The notes: generated by a model from the sequence alone, not told the origin. A DNA stretch of 64,000 nt from Burkholderiales bacterium (GCA_022841375.1 JALHRQ010000001.1:610892-674891), one strand, 5' to 3'. Positions 25,648 through 34,502 are shown, counted from the first letter of the stretch. Made by a program: numbers and translations.

Positions 25648-26157
25648 TCAAACGGCAGCGCGACCTTCGCGCATGTAAACCGGCAAATCCATCGCCGGCG
25701 GACGGCATCCCGGAACGTCGTAGATCATCTGGGCAACAAACCCGCGGTGATAATTGGTGTGCATCACCACGTGCAGCAGGATTTCACCCCGTGTCATCGC
25801 CCCGCGGTTGCCGCCGATCAGCGTGTAACTTACTGTTTCATCAATAGTGCCCGCGGTCTGGCGGGCCGCCCAGTCGATGTACCAGGCGTCGATCTCCTGC
25901 TGCAGGCGCCACAATTCGGGCAGCGGCGGATGATCCTTGGTGTTGCGCGCCTCATAGCCGTGATCCCGCTGTTCCAGATGCGCCTGCCAGATGCGGTTGA
26001 TCACATAAATGTGATTCAGCGTGTGCACCATGTTCTTGAACAGCGACGGGCGCGGTTTGGCCGGCTCTTCCGCGGGCAGCGCCGCAACGGCGTCGAACAT
26101 CACTTTGTTCGACCACTGATTGTAGTGCGCCATCATCCTTGCGGTGGCCAGATCCAT
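25648..26157 (-). CDS. DinB-family putative metal-dependent protein
   Basis: 169 residues. Four-helix DinB/YfiT fold: LATARMMAHYNQWSNKVMFD, a His in NMVHTLNHIYVINRIWQ, and the pair in LLHVVMHTNYHRGFVAQM supplying the other metal ligands. Family members are damage-inducible or thiol S-transferases using bacillithiol, mycothiol or glutathione. It ends a leftward run, 31 bp after the ThDP-enzyme subunit stop. The role in that operon is unknown. Confidence 0.85.
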   Translation of the reverse strand: MDLATARMMAHYNQWSNKVMFDAVAALPAEEPAKPRPSLFKNMVHTLNHIYVINRIWQAHLEQRDHGYEARNTKDHPPLPELWRLQQEIDAWYIDWAARQTAGTIDETVSYTLIGGNRGAMTRGEILLHVVMHTNYHRGFVAQMIYDVPGCRPPAMDLPVYMREGRAAV

Positions 26158-26188
26158 TTGCTGTTTTCTCCGGAAATAAAAGTGGCGC

Positions 26189-26776
26189 TCAGGCCGCGAT
26201 GCCCAACTTGCGTTGCAGGTCGCCGATCACCTGCGTCCACGACCGTTTGCGCCAGCGCACGCGCTCGCCGATCGGCTTGTTCTCGACGTCCGCATGCACC
26301 TTCATCGCCACAAACACCGGACCGGGTTTGCCGAGAATCTCCGGCAGCGCCGCCACCACCGCATCGAGTTCGGTGAACGAATAAGCCCGCGGATAACCGG
26401 CGCCCTTCGCCAGCATTTCATAATTCACGTTTTTGGCATTCGGCACCGGCTGGCCGCCGGTGGTGGCATAACACTCGTTGTCGAGCATGAAATGGTAAAA
26501 GTTTGCCGGCTTCTGCTCGGCAATCGTCAGCAGGATGCCCAGACCCATCTGCACGTCGCCCTCGGAATCGAACAGCACCACCCTGCGTTTGGGTTGCGCC
26601 AGAGCGAGGCCGAAGGCAAATGCGGCATGGCCGCCCATCGCCGGGTCACCCATCGGCAAATCGAGATCGGGCTGATCGCTTATTTTTACCCAGTGTTTGC
26701 CGCCGCGGCCGGGCACCACGATGGCGTCGCCGCGATGGGGCAAAAACGCCTTCAGAAAACTTTCGGTACTAAACAT
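26189..26776 (-). CDS. ThDP enzyme, C-terminal (PP) subunit, sulfopyruvate/phosphonopyruvate decarboxylase-like
   Basis: 195 residues corresponding to the pyrophosphate-binding half of a ThDP decarboxylase. GDPAMGGHAAFAFGLALA and the cofactor motif are clear, but the usual GDG reads SEG (FDSEGDVQMGLGIL), with the Asn kept in MLDNECYATTGGQP. The PYR half is the next gene upstream (8-bp gap), as in ComD/ComE sulfopyruvate decarboxylase. The expected reaction is decarboxylation of a 2-oxo acid. Four TTT receptor genes precede it on the same strand. The substrate cannot be named. Confidence 0.85.
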   Translation of the reverse strand: MFSTESFLKAFLPHRGDAIVVPGRGGKHWVKISDQPDLDLPMGDPAMGGHAAFAFGLALAQPKRRVVLFDSEGDVQMGLGILLTIAEQKPANFYHFMLDNECYATTGGQPVPNAKNVNYEMLAKGAGYPRAYSFTELDAVVAALPEILGKPGPVFVAMKVHADVENKPIGERVRWRKRSWTQVIGDLQRKLGIAA

Positions 26777-26784
26777 ATGCGCTC

Positions 26785-27303
26785 CTAACCGTTGAACTGA
26801 TACTCGTCGCCGACGAGCACTGCCACCGGGCGCCGGGATTTTTTTGATTCGTTGAACGCCACGCTGATGCGCCCGGCATCGTCATCACTTTCAACAAGGT
26901 AATAGTTGATACGGAAAGCATTGAGAAACGGTTCGGTATAAACCGACGCGGTGTCTGCGGTGGGTGCGCCGTGACGAGTCCAGCCGCGCATGCCGACGAC
27001 CAACACCACGGGGATTTCGAGCCCGAACAGCCAGCCGCGGATTGAATCGCCGGATTCCATCAACCCCGTGTTCTGGATCAGGATCACCGGCACCGCGCCA
27101 CCGACCGCAAGCCCCGCCGCCACCGAACACGCCAGGCCTTCCCGCGGCACCGCCACCAGTGTCAGCGACGGATCAGCCTTCATCAGCAGATACAGCCAGT
27201 TGGTCTCGCTGTCGGGCAGCCACACGACGTGGGTCACGCCGTGCTGTTTCAACTGGTTCAAAACCACTTCCGGGCTCAGATGAGCCCTGGCGGCATCATT
27301 CAT
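26785..27303 (-). CDS. ThDP enzyme, N-terminal (PYR) subunit, sulfopyruvate/phosphonopyruvate decarboxylase-like
   Basis: 172 residues corresponding to the pyrimidine-binding half. The catalytic Glu that activates ThDP lies in VPREGLACSVAAGLAVGG. GVTHVVWLPDSETNWLY, ILIQNTGLMESGDSIRGWL and the halo VLVVGMRG match ComD-like subunits. It needs the PP subunit encoded 8 bp downstream to make a complete active site at the heterodimer interface. It starts 42 bp after TTT receptor 3, so uptake and decarboxylation of one acid may be linked. Confidence 0.86.
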   Translation of the reverse strand: MNDAARAHLSPEVVLNQLKQHGVTHVVWLPDSETNWLYLLMKADPSLTLVAVPREGLACSVAAGLAVGGAVPVILIQNTGLMESGDSIRGWLFGLEIPVVLVVGMRGWTRHGAPTADTASVYTEPFLNAFRINYYLVESDDDAGRISVAFNESKKSRRPVAVLVGDEYQFNG

Positions 27304-27345
27304 TTGCGTTTCTTTCCATTATTGACATGGGAATCATGCATCGGA

Positions 27346-28317
27346 TCAATCGCCCTCAAGCTTAGCCTCGGCCACGACCTTGGTCCACTTGGCGATTTCC
27401 GCTTTGACGTGTGCAGAAAACTGGTCGGGCGTCTTGCTGGTGATCATCACACCCTGATCTTCAAAGCGCTTGCGCAGCGGCCCTGCAAGGACCTTGTTGG
27501 CATCGGCATGCAGCTTGTCCAGTATCGGCTGCGGCACCTTCGACTGCGTGCACAGGCCGTACCACCCGGTGACATCGTAGCCCGGCACCCCGGATTCGGC
27601 GATGGTCGGCACATCAGGCAATTGCGCGCTGCGCGCTGCTGACGTCACCGCAAGCCCGCGCAACCGTCCCGACTTCACGGTGGCCAGCGGCGCACCGGCG
27701 AGGTTGCCGACGGAAGATTCCATGTGGCCGCTGATGACATCGGCCAGCGCCTGCGAGGCGCCCTTGTAGGGCACGTGAACGATGTTGATCCTGGTCATCG
27801 ACTTCAACAGTTCGATCGACAGATGAGGAGAAGCGCCGACGCCCGACGATCCATAGTTCAGCTTGCCGGGATTCTTGCGCGCATAGTCGATGTACTGCTG
27901 CAGCGTTTTGAACGGCAGTGACGGATGCACCATGAACAGATTGGGCACGCCGCCGATCCACACCGGAAATGCGAAATCGCCGATCGGATCATAGGTCAGT
28001 CGCTTGGCAAATCGTGCCGGGGTGACCGAATGCGAGCCGATGTTGCACAAGACCATGGTGTAACCGTCGGGCACCGCCTTGGCGGTCGCCTCGGTGGCGA
28101 TATTGCCCGCGGCGCCGGGACGATTTTCGACCAGCACATTGGCCCCCCAGTGTTCGCCCAGTGCCTGCGCCATCATCCGCGCCGCGGTATCGACGCCGCC
28201 GCCCGGCGTGTAACCGACGAGGATACGCACCGGCCGCGTGCCCGGATAGTTTTGCGCAAAAACCACACCTGCCGCAAGCAATACGGCCGCCAGGATGATG
28301 CGTGCTGCATTTTTCAT
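27346..28317 (-). CDS. TTT (Bug) family periplasmic solute receptor 3
   Basis: 323 residues from the ATG at 28317, which has GAGGAG six bases upstream; an ATG at 28356 has none. Sec signal about 1-20 (ends GVVFAQ). PVRILVGYTPGGGVDTAARM carries the common PGGxxD loop; VENRPGAAGNIATEA, VPDGYTMVL and IVHVPYKGASQALADVISGH follow. It is last of four receptors in a leftward operon and the one nearest to the split ThDP decarboxylase, so it is the best candidate for delivering that enzyme's substrate. Confidence 0.93.
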   Translation of the reverse strand: MKNAARIILAAVLLAAGVVFAQNYPGTRPVRILVGYTPGGGVDTAARMMAQALGEHWGANVLVENRPGAAGNIATEATAKAVPDGYTMVLCNIGSHSVTPARFAKRLTYDPIGDFAFPVWIGGVPNLFMVHPSLPFKTLQQYIDYARKNPGKLNYGSSGVGASPHLSIELLKSMTRINIVHVPYKGASQALADVISGHMESSVGNLAGAPLATVKSGRLRGLAVTSAARSAQLPDVPTIAESGVPGYDVTGWYGLCTQSKVPQPILDKLHADANKVLAGPLRKRFEDQGVMITSKTPDQFSAHVKAEIAKWTKVVAEAKLEGD

Positions 28318-28356
28318 ATCGTTCTCCTCGAAAGCGCCCTTGTCGTTAACCTGCAA

Positions 28357-29352
28357 TCAGGGCTTGATGTTGTTGTCGCGAATCACTTTGCTCCAGCGGG
28401 TCAATTCCGCGGCCGTCCACTTTTGCAACTCTGCGGGTGAACTGATCATCAACTCCATTCCCAGTTGTTCGCCGAGATGCCTGCGCACATCCGGCAAATT
28501 GAGTACCTTGACCATTTCAACATGCAGTTTGTTGATGATCACCGGCGGCGTGCGCGCCGGCGCGAAGATGCCCCACCACGCATAGGCAGTGACATCCTTG
28601 TAACCTTCCTCGATCAGCGTCGGCACGTTGGGCAGCGTCGCCGCGCGCGCATCACCGGTGGTGGCAAGCACGCGCATGCGGCCGTCATTGGCAAACGGCG
28701 TCACCAACGCGGTGGAACCGATGCCCATGTCGATCTGCCCGCCCATCACTGCCACCGTCATTGGCCCGCCTCCCTTGTAGGGCACGTGCACCAGTTTGAA
28801 GCCGCCACTTTGTCCGGCGAGTGTCAGGGCGAGATGGCCCAGGCTGCCGGCGCCGACCGTGCCGTAGGTCAGCGAATCGGGTTTGGCTTTAGCCGCCTTG
28901 ACGATGTCGCCCATGGATTTATAAGGCTTGTTCGGATGCGTAATCACGCCGTATGGCGCGCGGCCAACCAGCATCACCGGCGCAAGGTCATTCAGCGTAT
29001 CGAAGGGCAGGTTGGGAATCAGTGCCGGATTGACAGCATGCGTATCAAATACAAACACATAGGTATAACCGTCGGGATTGGCCTTTGCCGCAATGCCGGT
29101 ACCGATGGTGCCCGAGCCGCCGGTACGGTTGTCGACAATAAACTGCTGGCCCAGCGCATTCGACAGCCGCGCGCCGATCAGCCGCGCCAGCGGATCCACG
29201 GTGCCGCCCGGCGGGAAGGGCACAATGAAGCGCACCGGCTTTGATGGAAATTCAGCGGCCGCCGCGGCAACCGCGTTAGCCGGCAGCAACGCCGCGGCGA
29301 TGATGATGGCGGCGCAGTTTCTTGCACACTGCTTGATCACATTGACACTCAT
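28357..29352 (-). CDS. TTT (Bug) family periplasmic solute receptor 4
   Basis: 331 residues, signal peptide about 1-32 (long Ala-rich end). The first ligand loop is VPFPPGGTVDPLARL, followed by VDNRTGGSGTIGTG, NPDGYTYVFVFD and LVHVPYKGGGPMTVAVMGGQ. The tail is LTRWSKVIRDNNIKP. The start has GGAGG ten bases upstream. Second from the 3' end of the four-receptor array, with 39 bp to receptor 3. It is clearly diverged from its neighbours, so the array is not a recent tandem duplication. Confidence 0.93.
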   Translation of the reverse strand: MSVNVIKQCARNCAAIIIAAALLPANAVAAAAAEFPSKPVRFIVPFPPGGTVDPLARLIGARLSNALGQQFIVDNRTGGSGTIGTGIAAKANPDGYTYVFVFDTHAVNPALIPNLPFDTLNDLAPVMLVGRAPYGVITHPNKPYKSMGDIVKAAKAKPDSLTYGTVGAGSLGHLALTLAGQSGGFKLVHVPYKGGGPMTVAVMGGQIDMGIGSTALVTPFANDGRMRVLATTGDARAATLPNVPTLIEEGYKDVTAYAWWGIFAPARTPPVIINKLHVEMVKVLNLPDVRRHLGEQLGMELMISSPAELQKWTAAELTRWSKVIRDNNIKP

Positions 29353-29424
29353 CCGACACCTCCTCCGGTTGATCCAGCGCTGTCCGCTACCTGCCGTTCA
29401 GTCACTGGCAATACGCCCGCATGG

Positions 29425-30405
29425 TCAGTCGATTTTTGCGCCGGCCTTGCGGATCACTTCCGCCCATTTCACCGAATCGGTGCGCACCAGTTCCCAGAAT
29501 GCTTCGGGTGTACCGGTCAGCGGTTCGGAACCGAGGGCAAGAATGCGTTCGCTACCTGCCGGTGAATGCACCGCCTTGTTAAGCCGGGCGTTGAGCACGG
29601 TGACGATGGCACGCGGCGTACCCGCCGGCACCACCACGCCATGCCATGTTGTCGCCTCGTAACCGGCAACACCGGATTCGATCAATGTCGGCACATCCGG
29701 GAACACCGGTGAACGTTTGGCGCCGGTCACCGCCAGCCCGCGCACGCGACCACCCTTGACGTGACCGCTGGCGGAATTGAGGCCTTCCATCATCAGTTGC
29801 ACCTGGCCTGACATCAGGTCGGCAACAGCCGCAGGCCCGCCCTTGTACGGCACATGCACGATCTGGATGCCGGTCATGTTTTTCAACAGCTCGAAGCCAA
29901 TGTGACCGGGCGAACCGTTGCTCGAAGAGGCATTGAACAGCTTGCCGGGATTCTGTTTTGCGTAATCGATGACTTCGCGCATGTTGCGGGACGGCGACTT
30001 CGGACTCGCCAGTACCATCATGTGCCCGGTGATGGTCTGCCCGACCGGGGCCAGTTCGCGAAACACATCGATCAGCGGCTTGCTCACCAGATGCGGGCCG
30101 ATGGCCAGTGAACCGATCGGCGCGTAACCGATGGTGTAACCGTCGCGCGTGGCGCGGGCGGTCAGTTCCATGCCGAGTTGCAGCGCGCCGCCCGGCCGGT
30201 TGTCGACGACCACCTGCTGGCCGAGCTCGCGCGCGAGTTCGGTGGCAACGATGCGGGCGACGTTGTCGGTCGACGCCCCTACCGCCTGCGGCACGATCAT
30301 GCGCACCGGCCGTTCGGGATAAGCAGACCAAGCTGGTGCCGCCAGCAACACCGACATCAGCAACCAGACTTTGCAACCGTACGGAAATGCAGTCTTGCCC
30401 TGCAT
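29425..30405 (-). CDS. TTT (Bug) family periplasmic solute receptor 5, altered ligand loop
   Basis: 326 residues from the ATG at 30405 (GAGGGA six bases upstream); an ATG at 30409-30411 touches the ribosome site and is less likely. Sec signal about 1-28 (ends APAWSA). The first ligand loop reads VPQAVGASTDNVARI, with no PGG and Asn after the Asp, quite unlike the other receptors. The rest is standard: VDNRPGGALQLG, IVHVPYKGGPAAVADLMSGQ and FPDVPTLIESGVAGYE. This loop contributes to the ligand pocket in solved Bug structures, so a different ligand class is plausible. Confidence 0.92.
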   Translation of the reverse strand: MQGKTAFPYGCKVWLLMSVLLAAPAWSAYPERPVRMIVPQAVGASTDNVARIVATELARELGQQVVVDNRPGGALQLGMELTARATRDGYTIGYAPIGSLAIGPHLVSKPLIDVFRELAPVGQTITGHMMVLASPKSPSRNMREVIDYAKQNPGKLFNASSSNGSPGHIGFELLKNMTGIQIVHVPYKGGPAAVADLMSGQVQLMMEGLNSASGHVKGGRVRGLAVTGAKRSPVFPDVPTLIESGVAGYEATTWHGVVVPAGTPRAIVTVLNARLNKAVHSPAGSERILALGSEPLTGTPEAFWELVRTDSVKWAEVIRKAGAKID

Positions 30406-30420
30406 GATCATTCCCTCGCT

Positions 30421-31425
30421 TTAGTTACCGCTGGTAATCCCCGCCGCTTTGACTGTCTTGGTCCATTTCGCCAGTTCGGCGTGGATGAACTTGCGCGCTT
30501 CGGCCGCGCTGTTGCCCACCGGCACGCCGCCCAGCCGGGCCACGCGCTCTTTGACATCAGGCAGCGCCAGCAGGCGCACGGACTCCGCATTCAGTTTCTC
30601 GACCACCGGCGCCGGAATTTTCGCCGGTCCCATCAGCACCACCCATGAGGTGGATTCATAACCGGGCACGGTATCGGAAACCGGCGCGACGTCAGGGAGT
30701 TCGGTGGAACGCGTTTTCGAGGTGATGCCCAGCGTCTTCAGCCGTCCGCCTTTGATGTGCGGCAGCGTCGCGATCAGGGTATCGAACATGACGTTGACGC
30801 GCCCGGCGAACAAATCGGGATGCGCCGCAGTGCTGCCCTTGTACGGCACATGCAGCATCTTGACGCCGGTCATCAGCTTGAACAATTCCGCGCTCATGTG
30901 CGGCGACGTGCCGGTGCCGCTGGACGCAAAACTCACGCTGTCAGGCTTGGTCCTGGCCATGTCGATCAGTTCCTTCACCGACTTCACCGGGAACTGGGGG
31001 CTGGTCACCAGCACCAGCGGATTGGACGCGGCAATGGTGACAAAGGTGAAATCGCGGTCTGAATCGTACGGCAGCTTGTGGATCGCCGGGTTGATTGCAA
31101 AACTCAGCGCGACCATGCCCAGCGTATAACCGTCGGCCGGAGCCTTGGCGACAATATCGGTGCCGATAATGCCGGAGGCACCGGTGCGATTGTCGACCAC
31201 CGCGGTGACGCCCCAGGTTTGCGCGTATTTGTCGGCAAACAGGCGTGCGATGACGTCCGATGCACCGCCCGGCGGGAACGGCACGATGATGCGAATCGGC
31301 CGCTCGGGATAGGCCGCTGCAACCGGCAATGACAATATAAACATCGAAGCCGCAAACAGAGCGGCGCAGGCAGTAACTGCACGCAGGCAATAGGCCGGCG
31401 CGGTCGAGCGCGAAACCAGGGACAT
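30421..31425 (-). CDS. TTT (Bug) family periplasmic solute receptor 6, first of the four-receptor operon
   Basis: 334 residues from the ATG at 31425 with GGAGGAG six bases upstream; an ATG at 31452 is unsupported. A longer-than-usual N-terminal region (about 37 residues) contains the signal peptide (FAASMFILSLPVAAA). IIVPFPPGGASDVIARLFAD carries the common loop, then VDNRTGASGIIGTD, MLHVPYKGSTAAHPDLFAGR and VAPVSDTVPGYE. It is the 5' gene of a leftward operon running at least to the DinB gene; the promoter should lie in 31426-31690. Confidence 0.93.
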   Translation of the reverse strand: MSLVSRSTAPAYCLRAVTACAALFAASMFILSLPVAAAYPERPIRIIVPFPPGGASDVIARLFADKYAQTWGVTAVVDNRTGASGIIGTDIVAKAPADGYTLGMVALSFAINPAIHKLPYDSDRDFTFVTIAASNPLVLVTSPQFPVKSVKELIDMARTKPDSVSFASSGTGTSPHMSAELFKLMTGVKMLHVPYKGSTAAHPDLFAGRVNVMFDTLIATLPHIKGGRLKTLGITSKTRSTELPDVAPVSDTVPGYESTSWVVLMGPAKIPAPVVEKLNAESVRLLALPDVKERVARLGGVPVGNSAAEARKFIHAELAKWTKTVKAAGITSGN

Positions 31426-31690
31426 GTCATCTCCTCCGGAAGAAGGGGGCATTGTGGCCCAAGCAGCGGCTGTCGGGGAAGCCGTTTGCGCCGCCGTCCG
31501 TATGGTGACGCCTGCACGGGTCCTACAAAAAATACTTTTTTATCAACAGGTTAAGAGCAATGTGCCGAAGATGGTTGTCGTCATGACAAGATCCTCGTGA
31601 CGGCATAGCGCCCAATTTGGCCGTGCGCCAGAATAACGGCCTCGCGCGCGTCGCGATTATTAAAATTCAGGCAATCCATTGGGGGAGTAC

Positions 31691-33025
31691 ATGAAAGCAG
31701 GCCAGCAGGGCACCAAAGACCGAGCCGCCATCCTCGCATCGCTGCCGATGCGGTCGGGCGAAGATCCGTTTATTGTTGGCATCGGCGGTTTCTATCGCCG
31801 CTGGTTCAACCTGATCGACGATATGCAGCTGTTGATCGATACCGTCGCCAAAATCAAAAGTACCGAAGACGAAGACTGGGTACCGGTGTGGAGCGCTGTC
31901 GGCGCTGAATACGAAAAGAAAGGCGATGCGCTGCTCGCACGCAAGGACAAGCCCGGCGCGCGCCAGGCCTATGTGCAGGCCAAGACCTATTACAGTCTTG
32001 CGCGTTTTCCGTCGCCATACTGGTCCGGCTCGTCGATCTGCCCGCCGGATATGAGCCCGATCAAAGCGCAGTCGTATGAAGATTATCTGCGCTGCTACCG
32101 CAAGTCCGCCGCGCTGCTGCCCGACCAGCCGGAAGTCATCACCGTCACCAAAAACGGCATGAAAGCCACCGGCTACCTGCGCCTGCCCAAAGGTGCGTCG
32201 AAAACCAACAAGGTGCCTGCAGTGCTGGTGATGTGCGGCGCCGACATGTACAAGGAAGACCGCGAGAAATACGCCGAAGGTGCGCTGTCGCAGGGCATGG
32301 CCGCGTTGGTGGTTGATGCGCCGGGGACAGGCGAAACCACCTTCCCGCACGCACCGGAATCGGTGGTGGCATGGCAGGCCGCACTGGACGTCCTGCAAAA
32401 ACGTCCTGAAATCGACGGCAACCGTATCGGCGCTTTCGGCGTCAGCCGCGGCGGACTGTGGGTGATCCGCCTCGCCGCGCACGATGCCCGCATCAAGGGC
32501 CTGATTGCCTGTGCTCCCGGCGGCGCCGGCTATTGGGGTTCGGATGAAGAACGCGCCGAATTGCGCGCCGCTGCATACGAACGTGCCAAGACCAACTGGT
32601 TCGGCCCGCGCGGCACACGGCCGCCGTTAAAAGAAATGACTGAAGAAGAACAGCGCAAGGAATTCCTGCGCTGGTCGCTGAAAGATCAGGACCTGCTGAA
32701 AAACCTGACCATGCCGATGTATCTGGTTAACGGCAAGATCGACCACCTGACGCCCATCGGCAATCTCTACATGCTGCTGGAATCGGGGCCGGCAGACGGC
32801 CGTGTTGCGCGCGTCTATCCCGATGACGGCCACATCGCCACCAAGAATGAACGCGAGTGGGGGCCGGCATCGTGGGCCTGGCTGCGCGGCGTGCTCACCA
32901 AGGGCATGAAGCCGGCAAAGCCGGCGATGAAACGGGTCATCAGTTTTACGGTGACCAAACCGGCAAAAGCCAAGCCGGTCGCCGTGAAAAAAGTCGTAAA
33001 GAAAAAAATGGTGGCAAAGAAATAA
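31691..33025 (+). CDS. Alpha/beta hydrolase (FrsA/dienelactone-hydrolase-like) with Lys-rich tail
   Basis: 444 residues from the ATG at 31691 (GGGGGAG just upstream); an upstream in-frame TTG at 31679 is less likely. About 150 N-terminal helical residues (FYRRWFNLIDDMQLLIDTVA, ARQAYVQAKTYYSLARF) precede the hydrolase core. The nucleophile elbow is GAFGVSRGGLW, with acid and His in NGKIDHLTPIG and PDDGHIATK. The architecture resembles FrsA/YafA-type esterases. The last 40 residues are a Lys/Ala/Val tail (KKVVKKKMVAKK). No signal peptide. It diverges from the four-receptor operon and ends at a clear terminator. Confidence 0.82.
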   Translation: MKAGQQGTKDRAAILASLPMRSGEDPFIVGIGGFYRRWFNLIDDMQLLIDTVAKIKSTEDEDWVPVWSAVGAEYEKKGDALLARKDKPGARQAYVQAKTYYSLARFPSPYWSGSSICPPDMSPIKAQSYEDYLRCYRKSAALLPDQPEVITVTKNGMKATGYLRLPKGASKTNKVPAVLVMCGADMYKEDREKYAEGALSQGMAALVVDAPGTGETTFPHAPESVVAWQAALDVLQKRPEIDGNRIGAFGVSRGGLWVIRLAAHDARIKGLIACAPGGAGYWGSDEERAELRAAAYERAKTNWFGPRGTRPPLKEMTEEEQRKEFLRWSLKDQDLLKNLTMPMYLVNGKIDHLTPIGNLYMLLESGPADGRVARVYPDDGHIATKNEREWGPASWAWLRGVLTKGMKPAKPAMKRVISFTVTKPAKAKPVAVKKVVKKKMVAKK

Positions 33026-33043
33026 CGCAGCGGTTACTCAATA

Positions 33044-33075
33044 AAAAACGGCGCATCGCAAAATTCGCCGTTTTT
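33044..33075 (+). terminator. Intrinsic terminator after FrsA-like hydrolase
   Basis: AAAAACGGCG (33044-33053) pairs with CGCCGTTTTT (33066-33075) around a 12-base loop and is followed by CTTTC. It can act in both directions, serving the leftward sirtuin gene that ends at 33107 as well. Confidence 0.85.
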
Positions 33076-33106
33076 CTTTCTACAATTTCCGTAGGGTGGA
33101 TACGCT

Positions 33107-33880
33107 TCACGAACCTGAAACAGCCGCACCGCACAGCTGTGGTAACACTTCCCCGATCGGCAAACGCACCACCGCATCGGCGACATCATCAAACTGCGTC
33201 GCTTCGGCATTGATGATCACCACCCGCGCGCCGGCATCGAGCGCGCGCGGCACAGTACCGGCAACCGGATACACCTGCAGCGTGGTGCCGATGGCGATGA
33301 ACAGGTCGCCTTCGGCGGCAACCGTCATCGCGCGTTCGATGACTTGCGGAATCAGCTGCTGGCCGAAGGAAATGGTGTCGCTTTTGAGCAGGCCGTTGCA
33401 GTGCAGGCATTCCGGGTCTTCCTCGCCGGCGCGCACGCGGTCCAGCGTGTGCTGCATCGGGCCGCGCCAGCCGCAGGACAGACACATCACGGTATGCAGC
33501 GTGCCGTGCACTTCGATGACCTTGTCCGCTGAAACACCTGCGCGCTGGTGCAGGCCGTCGATGTTCTGGGTGATCAGTGCGTGCAGCCGGCCGCGCTGCT
33601 CCAGTTCAGCCAGCGCGCGGTGGCCGGCGTTGGGTGCTGCGGTCCACGCCGGATGCGCGAGCCGCGACTGCCAGGACAGACGGCGCACTTCGGGGTCGGT
33701 CGTGTAATAGCGGATATCGGACATGCGCTCAGCCTTGGGATTGAGCGTCCACACGCCTTGGGGTCCGCGGAAATCCGGAATACCGGAGTCGGTGGAAATC
33801 CCCGCGCCGGTGAGCACAACCACGCGCTGCGCGGCTTCGATCCAGCTGCGGATGGTGTCGAGTTCAGGATATTCGTTCAT
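33107..33880 (-). CDS. Sir2-family NAD-dependent protein deacylase (sirtuin)
   Basis: 257 residues from the ATG at 33880 (MNEYPELDTIRSWI); an in-frame extension to 33976 gives a non-sirtuin N-terminus. NAD motifs are GAGIST (25-30), PDFRGPQGVW and TQNIDGLHQRAG; the catalytic His is H125 in EVHGTL. The zinc ligands are C133/C136 (CLSC) and C158/C161 (CLHC). It removes acyl groups from protein lysines using NAD+. It ends 32 bp from a bidirectional terminator and is transcribed alone. Confidence 0.93.
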   Translation of the reverse strand: MNEYPELDTIRSWIEAAQRVVVLTGAGISTDSGIPDFRGPQGVWTLNPKAERMSDIRYYTTDPEVRRLSWQSRLAHPAWTAAPNAGHRALAELEQRGRLHALITQNIDGLHQRAGVSADKVIEVHGTLHTVMCLSCGWRGPMQHTLDRVRAGEEDPECLHCNGLLKSDTISFGQQLIPQVIERAMTVAAEGDLFIAIGTTLQVYPVAGTVPRALDAGARVVIINAEATQFDDVADAVVRLPIGEVLPQLCGAAVSGS

Positions 33881-34046
33881 GCACCGGATGATGCCGGAGC
33901 ACCTGAATCCGCACCATGGCGGTTGGGCTTCAGGCACGAAACAACAAAAAAGACCGTTTGGAGCCCTGTTTTCCACCTGAAACCCCGTTTGGGCGACAAA
34001 GACACAAATTTCCTGTGGTGGGGGCTGAAAAATTAACAGTTATTGC

Positions 34047-34063
34047 GTTGCAACATTGCAATA
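34047..34063. promoter_or_regulatory. Repeated TTGCAA sites upstream of small gene
   Basis: GTTGCAACATTGCAATA contains two TTGCAA palindromes three bases apart, about 95 bp upstream of the 70-codon gene, in the AT-rich last part of a 277-bp divergent region. It resembles a double operator. The regulator is unknown. Confidence 0.35.
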
Positions 34064-34157
34064 TTCGGCTGCTCTAATGGGTATCGCATCATATTGATTT
34101 ATATGACCTTATAAATCGTGGTGTTTTTACTGTTGAGCACTATAAAAGGAATCCGCC

Positions 34158-34370
34158 ATGAAAACCGCTGTCTCTAAAGTTATCCCCAACACTGCACTGC
34201 TTGCCCGTGTTCATTTGACGGCTGACGACCGTTCCCGCGCCGAAGCGGCGCTGCTTCAGGGTGAAGCACTCGCCGATCTGCTGCTCGGCGCCGGACGCAT
34301 CGTGAAGGGCTGGGTTACGCATCATCAGCAACATGCGACCGATCCGCGGCGCCTGAAATCGGCCGGCTGA
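34158..34370 (+). CDS. Small hypothetical protein (70 aa)
   Basis: 70 residues with a good ribosome site (AAAGGAA about seven bases upstream of the ATG) and coding-like composition. The middle is an Ala/Leu-rich helix (RAEAALLQGEALADLLLGAG) and the end is basic (HHQQHATDPRRLKSAG). There is no signal peptide, no Cys and no family I recognise. The leader is unusually AT-rich with a duplicated TTGCAA palindrome, which suggests a regulated gene. Confidence 0.6.
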   Translation: MKTAVSKVIPNTALLARVHLTADDRSRAEAALLQGEALADLLLGAGRIVKGWVTHHQQHATDPRRLKSAG

Positions 34371-34485
34371 TTCCAGCAAGCGGACGCGCTGCGTAAACAC
34401 GCGGCGCATTTTGTACAGATAACAGCGGCGAGCGGCTGCGCCATCCGCGCGACCGGTGCGCGGGCAAGATCGTGCCAGCGCCCGT

Positions 34486-34491
34486 TATAAT
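34486..34491 (+). promoter_or_regulatory. TATAAT -10 element close to MFS start codon
   Basis: A perfect TATAAT lies only 11 bases upstream of the ATG at 34503, inside CCCGTTATAATCGGG. If used, transcription would start near 34498 and give a leader of about five bases. No convincing -35 hexamer is seen at the right distance. Confidence 0.4.
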
Positions 34492-34502
34492 CGGGCGGAA
34501 AC

